DNA from: Micromonospora peucetia
GTDB taxonomy: Bacteria; Actinomycetota; Actinomycetes; Mycobacteriales; Micromonosporaceae
Direction of reading: 5' to 3'
Length of the DNA: 64,000 nucleotides
Assembly: GCF_900091625.1 (NCBI RefSeq)
Contig: NZ_FMIC01000002.1
Coordinates: forward strand, 6,200,001-6,264,000
Translations under genes and position numbers: made by a program
The notes under the pieces: model-generated
The model's input: only the letters and a program-made list of their open reading frames with translations
Databases searched by the model: none
Told to the model about the DNA's origin: nothing
Shown here: positions 21,801 to 47,100 of the stretch, in pieces
Layout: the number at the start of each line of letters is the position of its first letter
Numbering within the stretch: position 1 is the stretch's first letter

Positions 21801-23365
21801 ACCGACGACCACGCCACGTCGAGCGGGCGCGACTGTTCGTCCTCACCCCACCAGCGGGCCCACCGGTCGGCCTGGGCGGACAACGCGGCCGGCTGCGCGG
21901 CGGAGAGCAGTACCGGCAGGACGGCGGGACGGCGGGACGGGGCGACCTCGACGGCGTCCGGCACGGGGGCCGGGTCGAGGGCCGGGGCCTGCTCCAGGAT
22001 CAGGTGGGCGTTCGTGCCGCTCATGCCGAATGACGACACGGCGGCCCTGCGGACGTGGTCGCCGCCGGTCCACGGGCGTGCCTCGTCGAGCAGCGACACG
22101 GCCCCCGCCGACCAGTCGACGTGCGGGGACGGCTGGGCCACGTGCAGGGTGGGCGGCAGCACGCCGTGCCGCATCGCCATCACCATCTTGATGACGCCGC
22201 CGGCGCCGGCGGCGGCCTGCGGGTGGCCGATGTTCGACTTCAGCGATCCCAGCCACAGTGGCCGGTCGGCGGGCCGTCCCCGGCCGTAGGTGGCCAGCAG
22301 CGCCTGCGCCTCGATCGGGTCGCCGAGCCGGGTGCCCGTGCCGTGCGCCTCGACCACGTCCACGTCGGACGGGCTGAGCCGGGCGTTCTCCAGCGCCTGC
22401 CGGATGACCCGCTGCTGGGAGGGACCGTTGGGGGCGGTCAGGCCGCTGCTCGCGCCGTCCTGGTTCACGGCGCTGCCCCGGATCACCGCCAGGACGGGGT
22501 GCCCGTTGCGCTGGGCGTCGGACAGCTTCTCGACGAGCAGCATGGCGACGCCCTCGGACCAGCCGGTCCCGTCGGCGTCGGCGGAGAATGCCTTGCACCG
22601 GCCGTCGGAGGCGAGCCCCCGCTGGCGGGAGAACTCGACGAAGGCGCCGGGCGTGGCCAGCACGGTGACGCCGCCGGCGACGGCGAGGGAGCACTCGCCG
22701 TCGCGCAGGGACTGGCTGGCGAGGTGCAGGGCGACCAGCGAGGAGGAGCAGGCGGTGTCGATGGTGACGGCCGGGCCCTCCAGCCCGAAGGAGTACGCCA
22801 GCCGGCCGGACATGACGCTCGCCGCCGTGCCGGTGAGGACGTAGCCCTCGGTGCCCTCGGGCAGTTGCCGCAGCACGGACGTGTAGTCCTGCCCCGCGGT
22901 GCCGACGAACACCCCGGTACGGCTGCCCCGCACCGACGTGGCGTCGATGCCGGCCCGCTCGAAGACCTCCCAGGTCACTTCGAGCAGGAGCCGCTGCTGC
23001 GGATCCATGGCCAGCGCCTCGCGTGGCGAGATCCCGAACAGGGTCGGGTCGAACAGGCCGGCGTCCCGCAGGAAGCCGCCCCGGTTGCTGTAAGTGGTGC
23101 CGGGGTGGTCGGGATCGGGATCGTAGAGCCCGTCGAGGTCCCAGCCCCGGTCGTCGGGGAAGGTGCCCGTGGCGTCCACGCCGCCCGCGACCAGGTCCCA
23201 GAGGCCCTCGGGTGAGGCGACCCCGCCGGGGAACCGGCAGGCCATGCCGATGATCGCGATCGGCTCGGCGTCCTCGTTCTCCAGCTCGGTCAGGCGCCGG
23301 CGCGCCAGGCGGAGCTCGGAGGTCACCCACTTCAGGTGTTCGAGGAGCTTGTCTTCGTCCGCCAT
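12731..23365 (-). CDS. PKS-B segment 1: module KS-AT(malonyl)-DH-ER-KR-ACP, then KS-AT(methylmalonyl)-DH
   Basis: This is the 5' frame of PKS-B. It starts at ATG 23365 with a DEBS-like docking coil (MADEDKLLEHLKWVTSEL). Module 1 should add malonate (GHSIG, HAFH) and reduce it fully: DH has WLADHVVGG and [12 protein letters not shown] has the NFRDV and GAGGVGMAA motifs, KR keeps the catalytic Tyr in GQGNYAA. Module 2 has the methylmalonyl signatures GHSQGE and YASH and an intact DH. Coding similarity to PKS ends at 12857; the last 42 residues to the stop at 12731 are out-of-frame sequence after the lost base. The KR nucleotide-binding motif of module 1 reads TGAAGTLAG instead of the usual TGGTGxLG. 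A candidate promoter lies about 210-245 bp upstream. Confidence 0.9.
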   Translation of the reverse strand: MADEDKLLEHLKWVTSELRLARRRLTELENEDAEPIAIIGMACRFPGGVASPEGLWDLVAGGVDATGTFPDDRGWDLDGLYDPDPDHPGTTYSNRGGFLRDAGLFDPTLFGISPREALAMDPQQRLLLEVTWEVFERAGIDATSVRGSRTGVFVGTAGQDYTSVLRQLPEGTEGYVLTGTAASVMSGRLAYSFGLEGPAVTIDTACSSSLVALHLASQSLRDGECSLAVAGGVTVLATPGAFVEFSRQRGLASDGRCKAFSADADGTGWSEGVAMLLVEKLSDAQRNGHPVLAVIRGSAVNQDGASSGLTAPNGPSQQRVIRQALENARLSPSDVDVVEAHGTGTRLGDPIEAQALLATYGRGRPADRPLWLGSLKSNIGHPQAAAGAGGVIKMVMAMRHGVLPPTLHVAQPSPHVDWSAGAVSLLDEARPWTGGDHVRRAAVSSFGMSGTNAHLILEQAPALDPAPVPDAVEVAPSRRPAVLPVLLSAAQPAALSAQADRWARWWGEDEQSRPLDVAWSSVVSRSTLDRRAVVLAEDRVGLLAGLEALAAGRSSGTVVTGQAGDPGPLAVLFSGQGAQRAGMGRELYESFPIFAAALDEACGHLDRVLPRPLREVLFAAEGSAEAELLDQTVFTQAGLFAVEVALFRLVESFGVVPDFVAGHSIGEIAAAHVAGVLSLQDACLLVAARGRLMQDLPAGGGMLAVAAAEEAVAESIAGLTDRVGIAAVNGPTSVVVSGAIETLDEVERVWRDRGVRTRRLTVSHAFHSPLMEPVLERFRGIVARLTFAAPVLPIVSNLTGALADTEKIRTPEYWVRHVREAVRYADGVAALRAAGVDTFLEIGPQSVLTAMAADILPDDDVLTVAAQRRDRPEAQGLLAALAELHVHGVPVNWQQWFTDTGARRIDLPTYAFQRARFWPEVVPWRVGDVSGAGLGVAGHPLLGAAVRLAGDDEVVLTGRLSVSTHPWLADHVVGGAVVVPGTALVELAVRAGDEVGASRVRELTVAAPLVLPESGAVRVQVRVGAADGSAARSVSVYSQPEEDGDTEWVRHADGVLEPMSADEPGVGAWPPADATEVDLTGWYPALAEHGLSYGPVFQGVRRAWTADGEAFAEVALPDGAAGDATAFGVHPALLDAALHPVALLLAAEATSGPRVPFAFEGVQVHASGARTLRVRLTRDGSGVRLVACDGSGTPVVSVDSLVLREMTAAATRGAAARSLFELAWQADRIVGVDDLPGWVALGLPAPAALPELPVFADVAALAASGVTARQVLLTVPVGEPGVAVPEAVRAVTNGVLEVLRSWLAAEALADAKLVVVTRGAVAAGDDGQVTDLAAAAVWGLLRSAQSEHPERIVLADVEGELDRTTLAVLAGAAVDPSVSGGQLAVRGDRTFVPRLVRPVGDELTPPPSGPWHLAAVAPGTLDGIGLVRAVPGVLDAGQVRIAVRAAGVNFRDVLIALGMYPDSAAVMGSEGAGVVVEVGPGVTDLVPGDRVLGMFELGFSPQAIADRERIAKMPAGWSFTQAASVPLVFLTAFYALRDLAGLRSGESVLIHNGAGGVGMAAIQLAHHFGATVHATASPGKWGVLRGLGVADERIASSRTTEFEQAFGSVTGGAGVDVVLDALAGEFVDASLRLLPRGGRFVEMGKADVRDPEVVAARHPGVVYRAFDLNEAGSTRIGEMLTEVLALFEQGALRPLPVRSWDVRQARQALRHISQARHVGKVVLRVPAPVDPEGTVLITGAAGTLAGVVARHLVATGQARHLLLASRRHPVNPATVDLDGTSAKLAAGSRPAGDDYATLVRELTDAGADITAVAVDVSDPAQVTALIAGVDPAHPLTAVVHTAGVIADATIGSLDEAALRTVMAPKVDAGWALHEATRHLDLAAFVVFSSVAATLGSPGQGNYAAANAFLDALAGHRRQQGLPATSVAWGMWATASAMTAHLDGDDQQRLRRVGMSGLSPAEGTELLDAALAAVPPVVVAARLQVTGEASQVPPLMRHLLRGTGRRRTATDQPPAGASWRDRLDGLPEADARQALVDLVCGQAATVLGHASAQTVPAARAFKDLGFDSLTSVELRNRLGAATGLRLSATLAFDHPTPARLADHLFQQLGQRASGAGPTVRTVVTADADEPIAIIGMACRYPGGIATPEQLWQLVTSGSDAIGGFPTDRGWDLERLYATDGDQAGGTVTDQGGFLYDAAHFDAGFFNISPREALAMDPQQRLLLETAWESFEYARIDPTGLGGTATGVFIGAASSGYATSGRDDLDGLEGHLLTGTAGSVASGRVAYTFGLEGPAVTVDTACSSSLVALHLAAQALRGGECDLALAGGVALMAQPGMFSEFSRQGGLAPDGRCKAFAAGADGTGWSEGVGMLLVERLSDARRNGHRVLAVVRGSAVNSDGASNGLTAPNGPSQQRVIRQALENARLTPADVDAVEAHGTGTILGDPIEAQAVLATYGQDRDGAEPLWLGSIKSNIGHAQAAAGVAGVIKMVQAMRYGVLPSTLHVDEPSPHVDWAAGAVALLAEARPWPVVDRPRRAAVSSFGISGTNAHTIIEQAPDEPAPATPPPAGDLPGLVGPAAVPLLVSGRSPGALRAQAARLGERLADDAEADLRDLGYSLATGRAHHPYRAVAVAAGRDDAVTRLAALAAGDSSPASADATPKVVFVFPGQGSQWAGMALDLLDTSPVFRQRMGECAQELSGLVDWSLEDVLREAPGAPPLDRVDVVQPVLFSVMVSLARLWSSCGIEPAAVVGHSQGEIAAACAAGALTLADAVRLVVARSRGLLAVSGRGGMVSVPLPAADTEQLIAPWQGTLSVAALNGAAVTVVSGDSTSVAELLAHCVERDIRARAVAVDYASHCGHVDAVRDDLAVALGTLDSRSTEVAFHSTVTGELIDTAEFDADYWYRNLREPVRLAPVVDRLIDQGFRVFVEVSPHPVLKVVVQDALEKATGALDAGIVVGSLRRDESGPHQLLTGLGELHAAGVPVDWATVFAGSGAAPADLPTYAFQRERFWPAVDRSAVGDVSGAGLGVAGHGLLGAAVRLAGDDEVVLTGRLSVSTHPWLADHVVGGSVMLPGTALVELAVRAGDEVGASRVRELTVAAPLVLPQSGAVRVQVRVGAADGSGARSVAVHSQPDGDPEAEWVRHADGVLEQAADEPELGPWPPAGASEVDLAGWYPALAERGLTYGPAFQGLRRLWTAGDEAYAEVALPDETTADPAGFAVHPALLDAALHPVGLLLTERSGGPRVPFAFEGVQVHASGARALRVRLTRVGSQVRLVAGDESGTPVVSVESLALREMTDAARPDIAERTLFEVTWQPERVTPAQDLTGWVLLGDPDVPAGLPTPVFPTVGDLAGAVSAGAVEAPRVLVLPVRPDLPDADLPDLVRAVTARVLDVLRSWLDAEALADTKLVVLTRGAVVATPADPLRDLAGATVWGLLRSAQSEHPGRIVLADVEGELTPATLAVLAGVAGDPTATGGQVALRGDEVRTPRLSRPTGPVADELVPRPACGGSGRWPPAPWTGSGWFVRCPGCWMRVRCGSRCVRRG
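18878..19117 (-). repeat. ER-coding repeat, copy in module 1 of PKS-B
   Basis: This is the partner of 12588-12827, at a fixed offset of 6,290 bp. Sequence on both sides diverges, which suggests recent gene conversion between the two ER domains. Confidence 0.85.
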
Positions 23366-23575
23366 GACCCACCCGCCCAGAGCTTGCTATTGATCGGAAT
23401 CTGCCGATTCGTTGACCACACCACCGCCGACGGACCGGCTTCGCGCACAGGTGGGTGAAGACATGGCCGTTCGGCTCACGAATCCGTTCCCTGTTCCGAA
23501 TTCCGGTTGTCGTGCCTGCTCAGGCGCCCGCCACGCCGGACCGTCCTGCCGACACATGCCCGCCACCGTGACTGG

Positions 23576-23621
23576 ACGGTACTGAGCGCCAATGTCGTGC
23601 CCAACCCCTAGAGAACCCCTG
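23576..23621 (-). promoter_or_regulatory. Candidate promoter of PKS-B with TAGGGGT operator boxes
   Basis: Read on the minus strand, a CAGGGGT box (23615-23621) and a TAGGGGT box (23604-23610) stand four bases apart in direct orientation. The last T of the second box begins a -35-like TTGGGC (23599-23604). After 17 bases comes TACCGT (23576-23581) as -10. The same arrangement occurs upstream of the phosphoesterase, PKS-E and the thioesterase. The start site would lie about 205 bases before the PKS-B ATG. Confidence 0.55.
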
Positions 23622-23627
23622 ATCGGC

Positions 23628-23643
23628 CGGCCCGCAAGGGCCG
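23628..23643 (-). terminator. Possible weak terminator hairpin after the metallophosphoesterase
   Basis: A six-base-pair stem (CGGCCC / GGGCCG) closes a GCAA tetraloop about 50 bases past the phosphoesterase stop and just upstream of the PKS-B promoter-like site. There is no T-run. In such GC-rich DNA short stems arise by chance, so support is limited. Confidence 0.35.
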
Positions 23644-23691
23644 CCGCGGCGGGCCCGGGAAGGGACCTGCGACCGGCATCGCGACGGACGG

Positions 23692-24552
23692 TCAGGCGGG
23701 CTGGCCGGCGGTCGCCGGCAGGATGCGGCGCAGCTGTCCCGGAGGCGTCGACCGGCGACGCCACTCCCGTGGGTAGCCCACCGAGACCTCCTCGAACCGA
23801 ACCCCGTCGTACCAGGTGGTGCGCGGGATGTGCAGGTGGCCGTAGACGGCGACGCGGGCGTCGAAACGGACGTGCCAGTCCGCGGTGGCCTCGGTGCCGC
23901 ACCATTGCGCGAACTCCGGGTACCGGAGGATCCGGGTGGGCTCACGGACCAGCGGGAAGTGGTTGATCAGAACGGTGGGGAGCCCGCCCCGTTCCGCGGT
24001 GAGCCGGCGCTCGGTCAGGGCCAGCCGCGCCCGGCACCAGGCGTCCCGCGTCGGGTACGGGTCCGGATGCAGCAGGATCTCGTCGGTACAGACCACACCG
24101 ACCTCGTGGGCCCGCGCCAGGGCCTGCTCCCGGGTGTACGTCCCGGCTGGCCGGAAGGTGTAGTCGTAGAGCAGGAACAGCGAAGCGATCAGGACCGGGT
24201 CGTCTCCCTGCGGGTCCCAGACCGGGTACGGATCCTCCGGGGTGACCACCCCGAGACCACGACACAGCTCCACCAGGTGCTGGTAACGCGCGTCGCCCCG
24301 CAGTTGCACCGGGTCCTCGCGGGGAGTCCAGAGCTCGTGGTTGCCGGGAGCCCAGATCACCTTGGCGAAGCGGCGGCTGAGCAGTCCCAGGGCCCACTCG
24401 ATGTCGCTGGCGAACTCTCCGACGTCACCGGCGACGATGAGCCAGTCGCCGTCCCGCTCCGGCCGCAGCCGTTCGACGATGGCCTTGTTCTCCGCGTGGA
24501 CCACGTGCAGGTCACTGATGGCGAGCAACTGAGGCAGGCCGGATCCGGCCAT
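23692..24552 (-). CDS. Calcineurin-like metallophosphoesterase
   Basis: A 286-residue cytosolic protein with the full set of calcineurin-like phosphoesterase metal-binding motifs: DLH (D14, H16), GDVGE (D43), GNHE (N71, H72), NHFP (H198) and GHLH (H239, H241). These enzymes use a two-metal centre to hydrolyse phosphomonoesters or diesters; the substrate cannot be inferred. I chose the ATG at 24552 because GGGAGG precedes it by a few bases; the frame remains open to 24690 but that extension is arginine-rich and lacks the fold. It stands alone between a hairpin after PKS-C and the PKS-B promoter region, with its own promoter-like site carrying the cluster's TAGGGGT boxes, so it is probably co-regulated with the PKS genes. 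Possible roles are removal of a protective phosphate from the product or housekeeping carried along by chance. Confidence 0.9.
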   Translation of the reverse strand: MAGSGLPQLLAISDLHVVHAENKAIVERLRPERDGDWLIVAGDVGEFASDIEWALGLLSRRFAKVIWAPGNHELWTPREDPVQLRGDARYQHLVELCRGLGVVTPEDPYPVWDPQGDDPVLIASLFLLYDYTFRPAGTYTREQALARAHEVGVVCTDEILLHPDPYPTRDAWCRARLALTERRLTAERGGLPTVLINHFPLVREPTRILRYPEFAQWCGTEATADWHVRFDARVAVYGHLHIPRTTWYDGVRFEEVSVGYPREWRRRSTPPGQLRRILPATAGQPA

Positions 24553-24643
24553 GCGGACCTCCCGTCCATCCGGGGCACCGCACGCACCCACATCCGTACC
24601 GTTCGGCTGCCGGCGGGCAGGGCGATACGGCCTGACGGCTCCG

Positions 24644-24699
24644 ACCCTATGGAGCCGGGCCCGCACAGGCACACCCCTAACAGGCTCCACGGACCCCTA
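24644..24699 (-). promoter_or_regulatory. Candidate promoter of the metallophosphoesterase with two TAGGGGT boxes
   Basis: On the minus strand two perfect TAGGGGT boxes (24693-24699 and 24673-24679) stand in direct orientation, 13 bases apart. The last T of the downstream box starts a -35-like TGTGCC (24668-24673). After exactly 18 bases comes TAGGGT (24644-24649) as -10. Transcription would start roughly 85 bases before the ATG at 24552. Confidence 0.6.
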
Positions 24700-24702
24700 G
24701 CT

Positions 24703-24744
24703 GGGGCGGCGACCTGGCCGATGTCGGCCAGGTCGCGGTGCCCC
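24703..24744 (-). terminator. Hairpin terminator downstream of PKS-C
   Basis: A perfect 11-bp inverted repeat (GCGACCTGGCC at 24709-24719 and its complement at 24726-24736) with a six-base loop is extended by GGGGC/GCCCC arms across a small internal loop. It begins 17 bases past the PKS-C stop and lies immediately before the promoter boxes of the phosphoesterase. No T-run follows, as is common in actinomycetes. Confidence 0.7.
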
Positions 24745-24760
24745 GCCGCCTGCCGTACGG

Positions 24761-44131
<19,371 letters not shown>

Positions 44132-44174
44132 CGGTTGATCACCTGTCGCTAAGGGGCAAGCGGCGGACTCGTGG

Positions 44175-47100
44175 TCAGGATCGGCCGAACTTCTGGTCGA
44201 TGAAGTCGAACAGCTCGTCGTCCGAGGCATCGTCGATGGCCTGGCTGACGTCGGCCAACCGGTCGGTGGCGTCGCTCCACCTGGTGACCAGTGCCCGGAG
44301 GCGGACCGCCACGGCGGTACGTGTCTCGTCGTCGGCGGCGAGCCGTTCCAGCTCGTCCGGTTCGGTCGCGGCGAACGCGGCCTCCAGCCGGTCCAACTCG
44401 GTCAGCAGGCCCGACGCGGGCGCGGGCGGCGCGACGTCGGCCAGCAGGAAGTCGGCCAGCGCGGCGGGCGTCGGGCTGTCGAAGATGAGGCTCGCCGGCA
44501 GCCGGATTCCGGTGACGGTGGTCAGCCGGTTGCGCAGCTCCACCGCGGTCAGCGAGTCGAAGCCGAGGCCGGTGAACGTCTGCCCGGACGGGATGACGGT
44601 GGACGACGGGTAGCCGAGCACCTCGATTACCTGCGCCTTGACCAGCTCCTCCACCAGCCGGCCGCGCTCGGCCTCCGGCGTGCCGGCCAGCCGTTGCGGG
44701 AAGGACGGACCGGCGTCGCCGCCGACGTCGAGCACCCGACGGCGGGCCCGGACCAGGCCACGCAGCGGTGCCGGGAGCTGGCCGGTGTCGGACTGGCGGC
44801 GCAGCGCGGCGGTGTCGAGCAGCGCGGGCACCAGGTGGGCGCGGCCACCGCGCAGGCTGGCGCTGAACAGGTCGAGCGCCTGAGCGGTGTCGAGCGGGTT
44901 GAGGCCGTTGCGGCTCATCCGTTGCCGCTGGGCGGCGTCGAGGCCACCGGTCATCCCGCTGTCCTCGGCCCAGAGCCCCCAGGACAGGGCGGTGGCGGCG
45001 AGACCCGAGGCGTGCCGATGGTGGGCGAGGCCGTCGAGGAACGCGTTCGCGGCGGCGTAGTTGCCCTGTCCCGGGCCGCCGAGGATGCCGGCGACCGACG
45101 AGAAGAGCACGAACATCGACAGGCCGCGCCCTCGGGTCAGCTCGTGCAGGTGCCAGGCGGCGTCGGCCTTGGCGGACAGCACGGCGGACATCCGCTCGGG
45201 GGTCAGCGCCGAGATCACCGCGTCGTCGAGGACGCCTGCGGCGTGCACCACGCCGGTGAGTGGGTGCTCGGCGGGGACGCCGGTCAACAGCGCGGCGAGA
45301 CAGTCCCGGTCCGCCACGTCGCCGGCCACCAGCCGGGCCTGCGCGCCCAGCGCGGTCAACTCGGTCAGCAGCTCCGCCGCGCCGGAGGCGTCCGGCCCCC
45401 GCCGGCTGACCAGCAGCAGGTGGCGCACCTTGTGCGCGGCGACCAGGTGTCGGGCCAGCAGGCCACCGAGGGCGCCGGTGGCGCCGGTGACCAGGACCGT
45501 CCCGTCGGGGTCGAGTTCGGCGCCCAGCGCCGGATCGAGGGCGGCGGGCGCGAGCCGGGGCGCGAGCACCCGGTCACCCCGGATCGCGAGCTGGGGTTCG
45601 CCGGTGGCGACCGCGCGGGCCACCAGGTCGACCGTGCCGGCGGCCAGGTCGACCGTGCCGGCGGCCAGGTCGACCGTGCCGGCGGCCCCGTCGGGCTCCG
45701 GTCGCTGCGCCTCGTCGAGGTCCACGAGCACGAAGCGGTCGGGGTGCTCCGCCTGGGCCGACCGGAGCAGGCCCCAGACCGCCGAACCGGGCAGGTCGGT
45801 CACCCTGCCGGTGTCGCCGGCGGGGACCGCCCCCCGGGTCAGCACGACCAGCCGCCGGTCCGCCAGCCGGTCGTCGGCCAGCCAGCCCTGCACGGCGGTG
45901 AGCACGGTGGCGAGCCGGGTCCGGGTGCCGGTGGGGACCGGGTCGGCCTCGTCGTCGGAATAGGCCGGGAGCAGCACCAGGTCCGGGTCGAGCCGGCCGG
46001 ACCCGACCGCCTCGGCCAGTTCGGTGAGCCCGTGCCTGGTGAGGTCGCCCGGGCCGGACGGGCCGGCACCGAGGAGCACCGTGCGGGCCGTCGTCGGGGC
46101 ACCCGAAGGCACGGCCTGCCAGGCGACGTCGAAGAGTGAGTCGACGGTGGTCCCGGCACCGCGTACCTGGTCGGCGGTCACCGGGCGGGAGACCAGCGAG
46201 GCGATCCGGGCGACGGGGGCGCCGGTCGGATCGGTCAGGGTCAGGGTGACCCCGCCGCCGCTGCGCCGGGCGCGCACCCGCAGCGCGGTCGCGCCGACCG
46301 CCGAGAGGGTGACGCCGGTCCAGGCGAAGGGGAGCCGGACGCCGGACGCCTCCGGTTCCTCGTCGAGCAGGCCGACGACATGCAATGCGGCGTCCAGCAG
46401 GGCGGGGTGGATGCCGAAGCCGCCGACCTCGGTGCCGTCGGGCACCGCCACCTCGGCGCACACCTCGTCACCGGTACGCCAGAGCGCGCGCAGGCCGCGG
46501 AAGAGCGGGCCGTACTCGACGCCGAGACGGGACAGTTCGGCGTAGACGGTGTCGACCGGCACGCGGGCGGCGGCGGGGGGTGGCCAGGGGGACGGGTCTG
46601 GCCCGTCGGGGTGCGGTGCGGCGGCAGAGACGACTCCGGTGGCGTGGCGGTCCCATTCCCCGTCGGGGTCGGCTGCGGCGCGGGAGTGGATGGTGACCGG
46701 TCGGCGTCCCTCCTCGTCCGCCGCCCCCAGCTTCACCTGCACCGCCCGCGCGCCCTGCCCGGCGAGCGTCAGCGGCGCCTGCAGGGTCAGCTCGTCCAAC
46801 GCGTCGCAACCGACCTGCGCGCCGGCGTGCAGGACCATCTCGACCAGGGCGGCGCCCGGCACCACCACCGAGTCCCAGACGACGTGCTCGGCGAGCCACG
46901 GGTGGGTCCGCGCGGACAGCTCGGTGCCGAAGATCCGCACGTCGTCACCGGCCACCGGCACGGCGGCGCCGAGCAGTGCGTGGTCGACGGCGCGTACGCC
47001 GAGCCCGGGTGCCCCCAGGCCGCCGGTGGTGACGTTGAGCCAGTACCGCTGGTGGTCGAAGGCGTACGTGGGCAGGTCGACCGTGCGGGGCTGGGCTCCG

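Larger units (their letters stand above)
685..23365 (-). pseudogene. PKS-B: four-module type I polyketide synthase, interrupted by two single-base frameshifts as sequenced
   Basis: Three consecutive frames rebuild one protein of about 7,560 residues if one base is restored in each of two homopolymers (12856-12860 and 5976-5979). Approximate domains: docking 1-30; module 1 KS 33-458, AT 575-860 (HAFH, malonyl), DH 935-1208, ER 1421-1725, KR 1733-1945, ACP 2018-2095; module 2 KS 2127-2550, AT 2663-2960 (GHSQG and YASH, methylmalonyl), DH 3030-3290, ER 3512-3820, KR 3827-4025, ACP near 4142; module 3 KS 4202-4622, AT 4735-5020 (malonyl), DH 5108-5370, KR 5580-5790, ACP near 5892; module 4 KS 5952-6375, AT 6490-6780 (malonyl), KR 7127-7330 (A-type, Trp in SSIAGVWG), ACP near 7438; C-terminal docking 7488-7559. 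Every domain is otherwise intact, so sequencing error is more likely than a true pseudogene. Inactivation cannot be excluded. Confidence 0.85.
23366..23691. other. Intergenic region between PKS-B and the metallophosphoesterase (326 bp)
   Basis: No convincing gene is present. The region holds a weak hairpin behind the phosphoesterase (23628-23643) and a promoter-like site with two TAGGGGT-type boxes (23576-23621). The remaining stretch of about 210 bp to the PKS-B start would be an unusually long leader (23366-23575). It is visibly less GC-rich than the genes. I see no clear riboswitch or small ORF in it. Confidence 0.7.

Noticed and set aside
24553..24690. N-terminal extension of the metallophosphoesterase to 24690
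   Set aside because: The extension is Arg/Pro-rich, crosses the promoter-like -10 and lacks a ribosome site, whereas the ATG at 24552 has one and begins the fold.
44132..44230. Upstream start for PKS-C at 44230
   Set aside because: It would overlap the PKS-E end and adds Ser/Thr-rich sequence before a canonical docking coil that starts at 44131.
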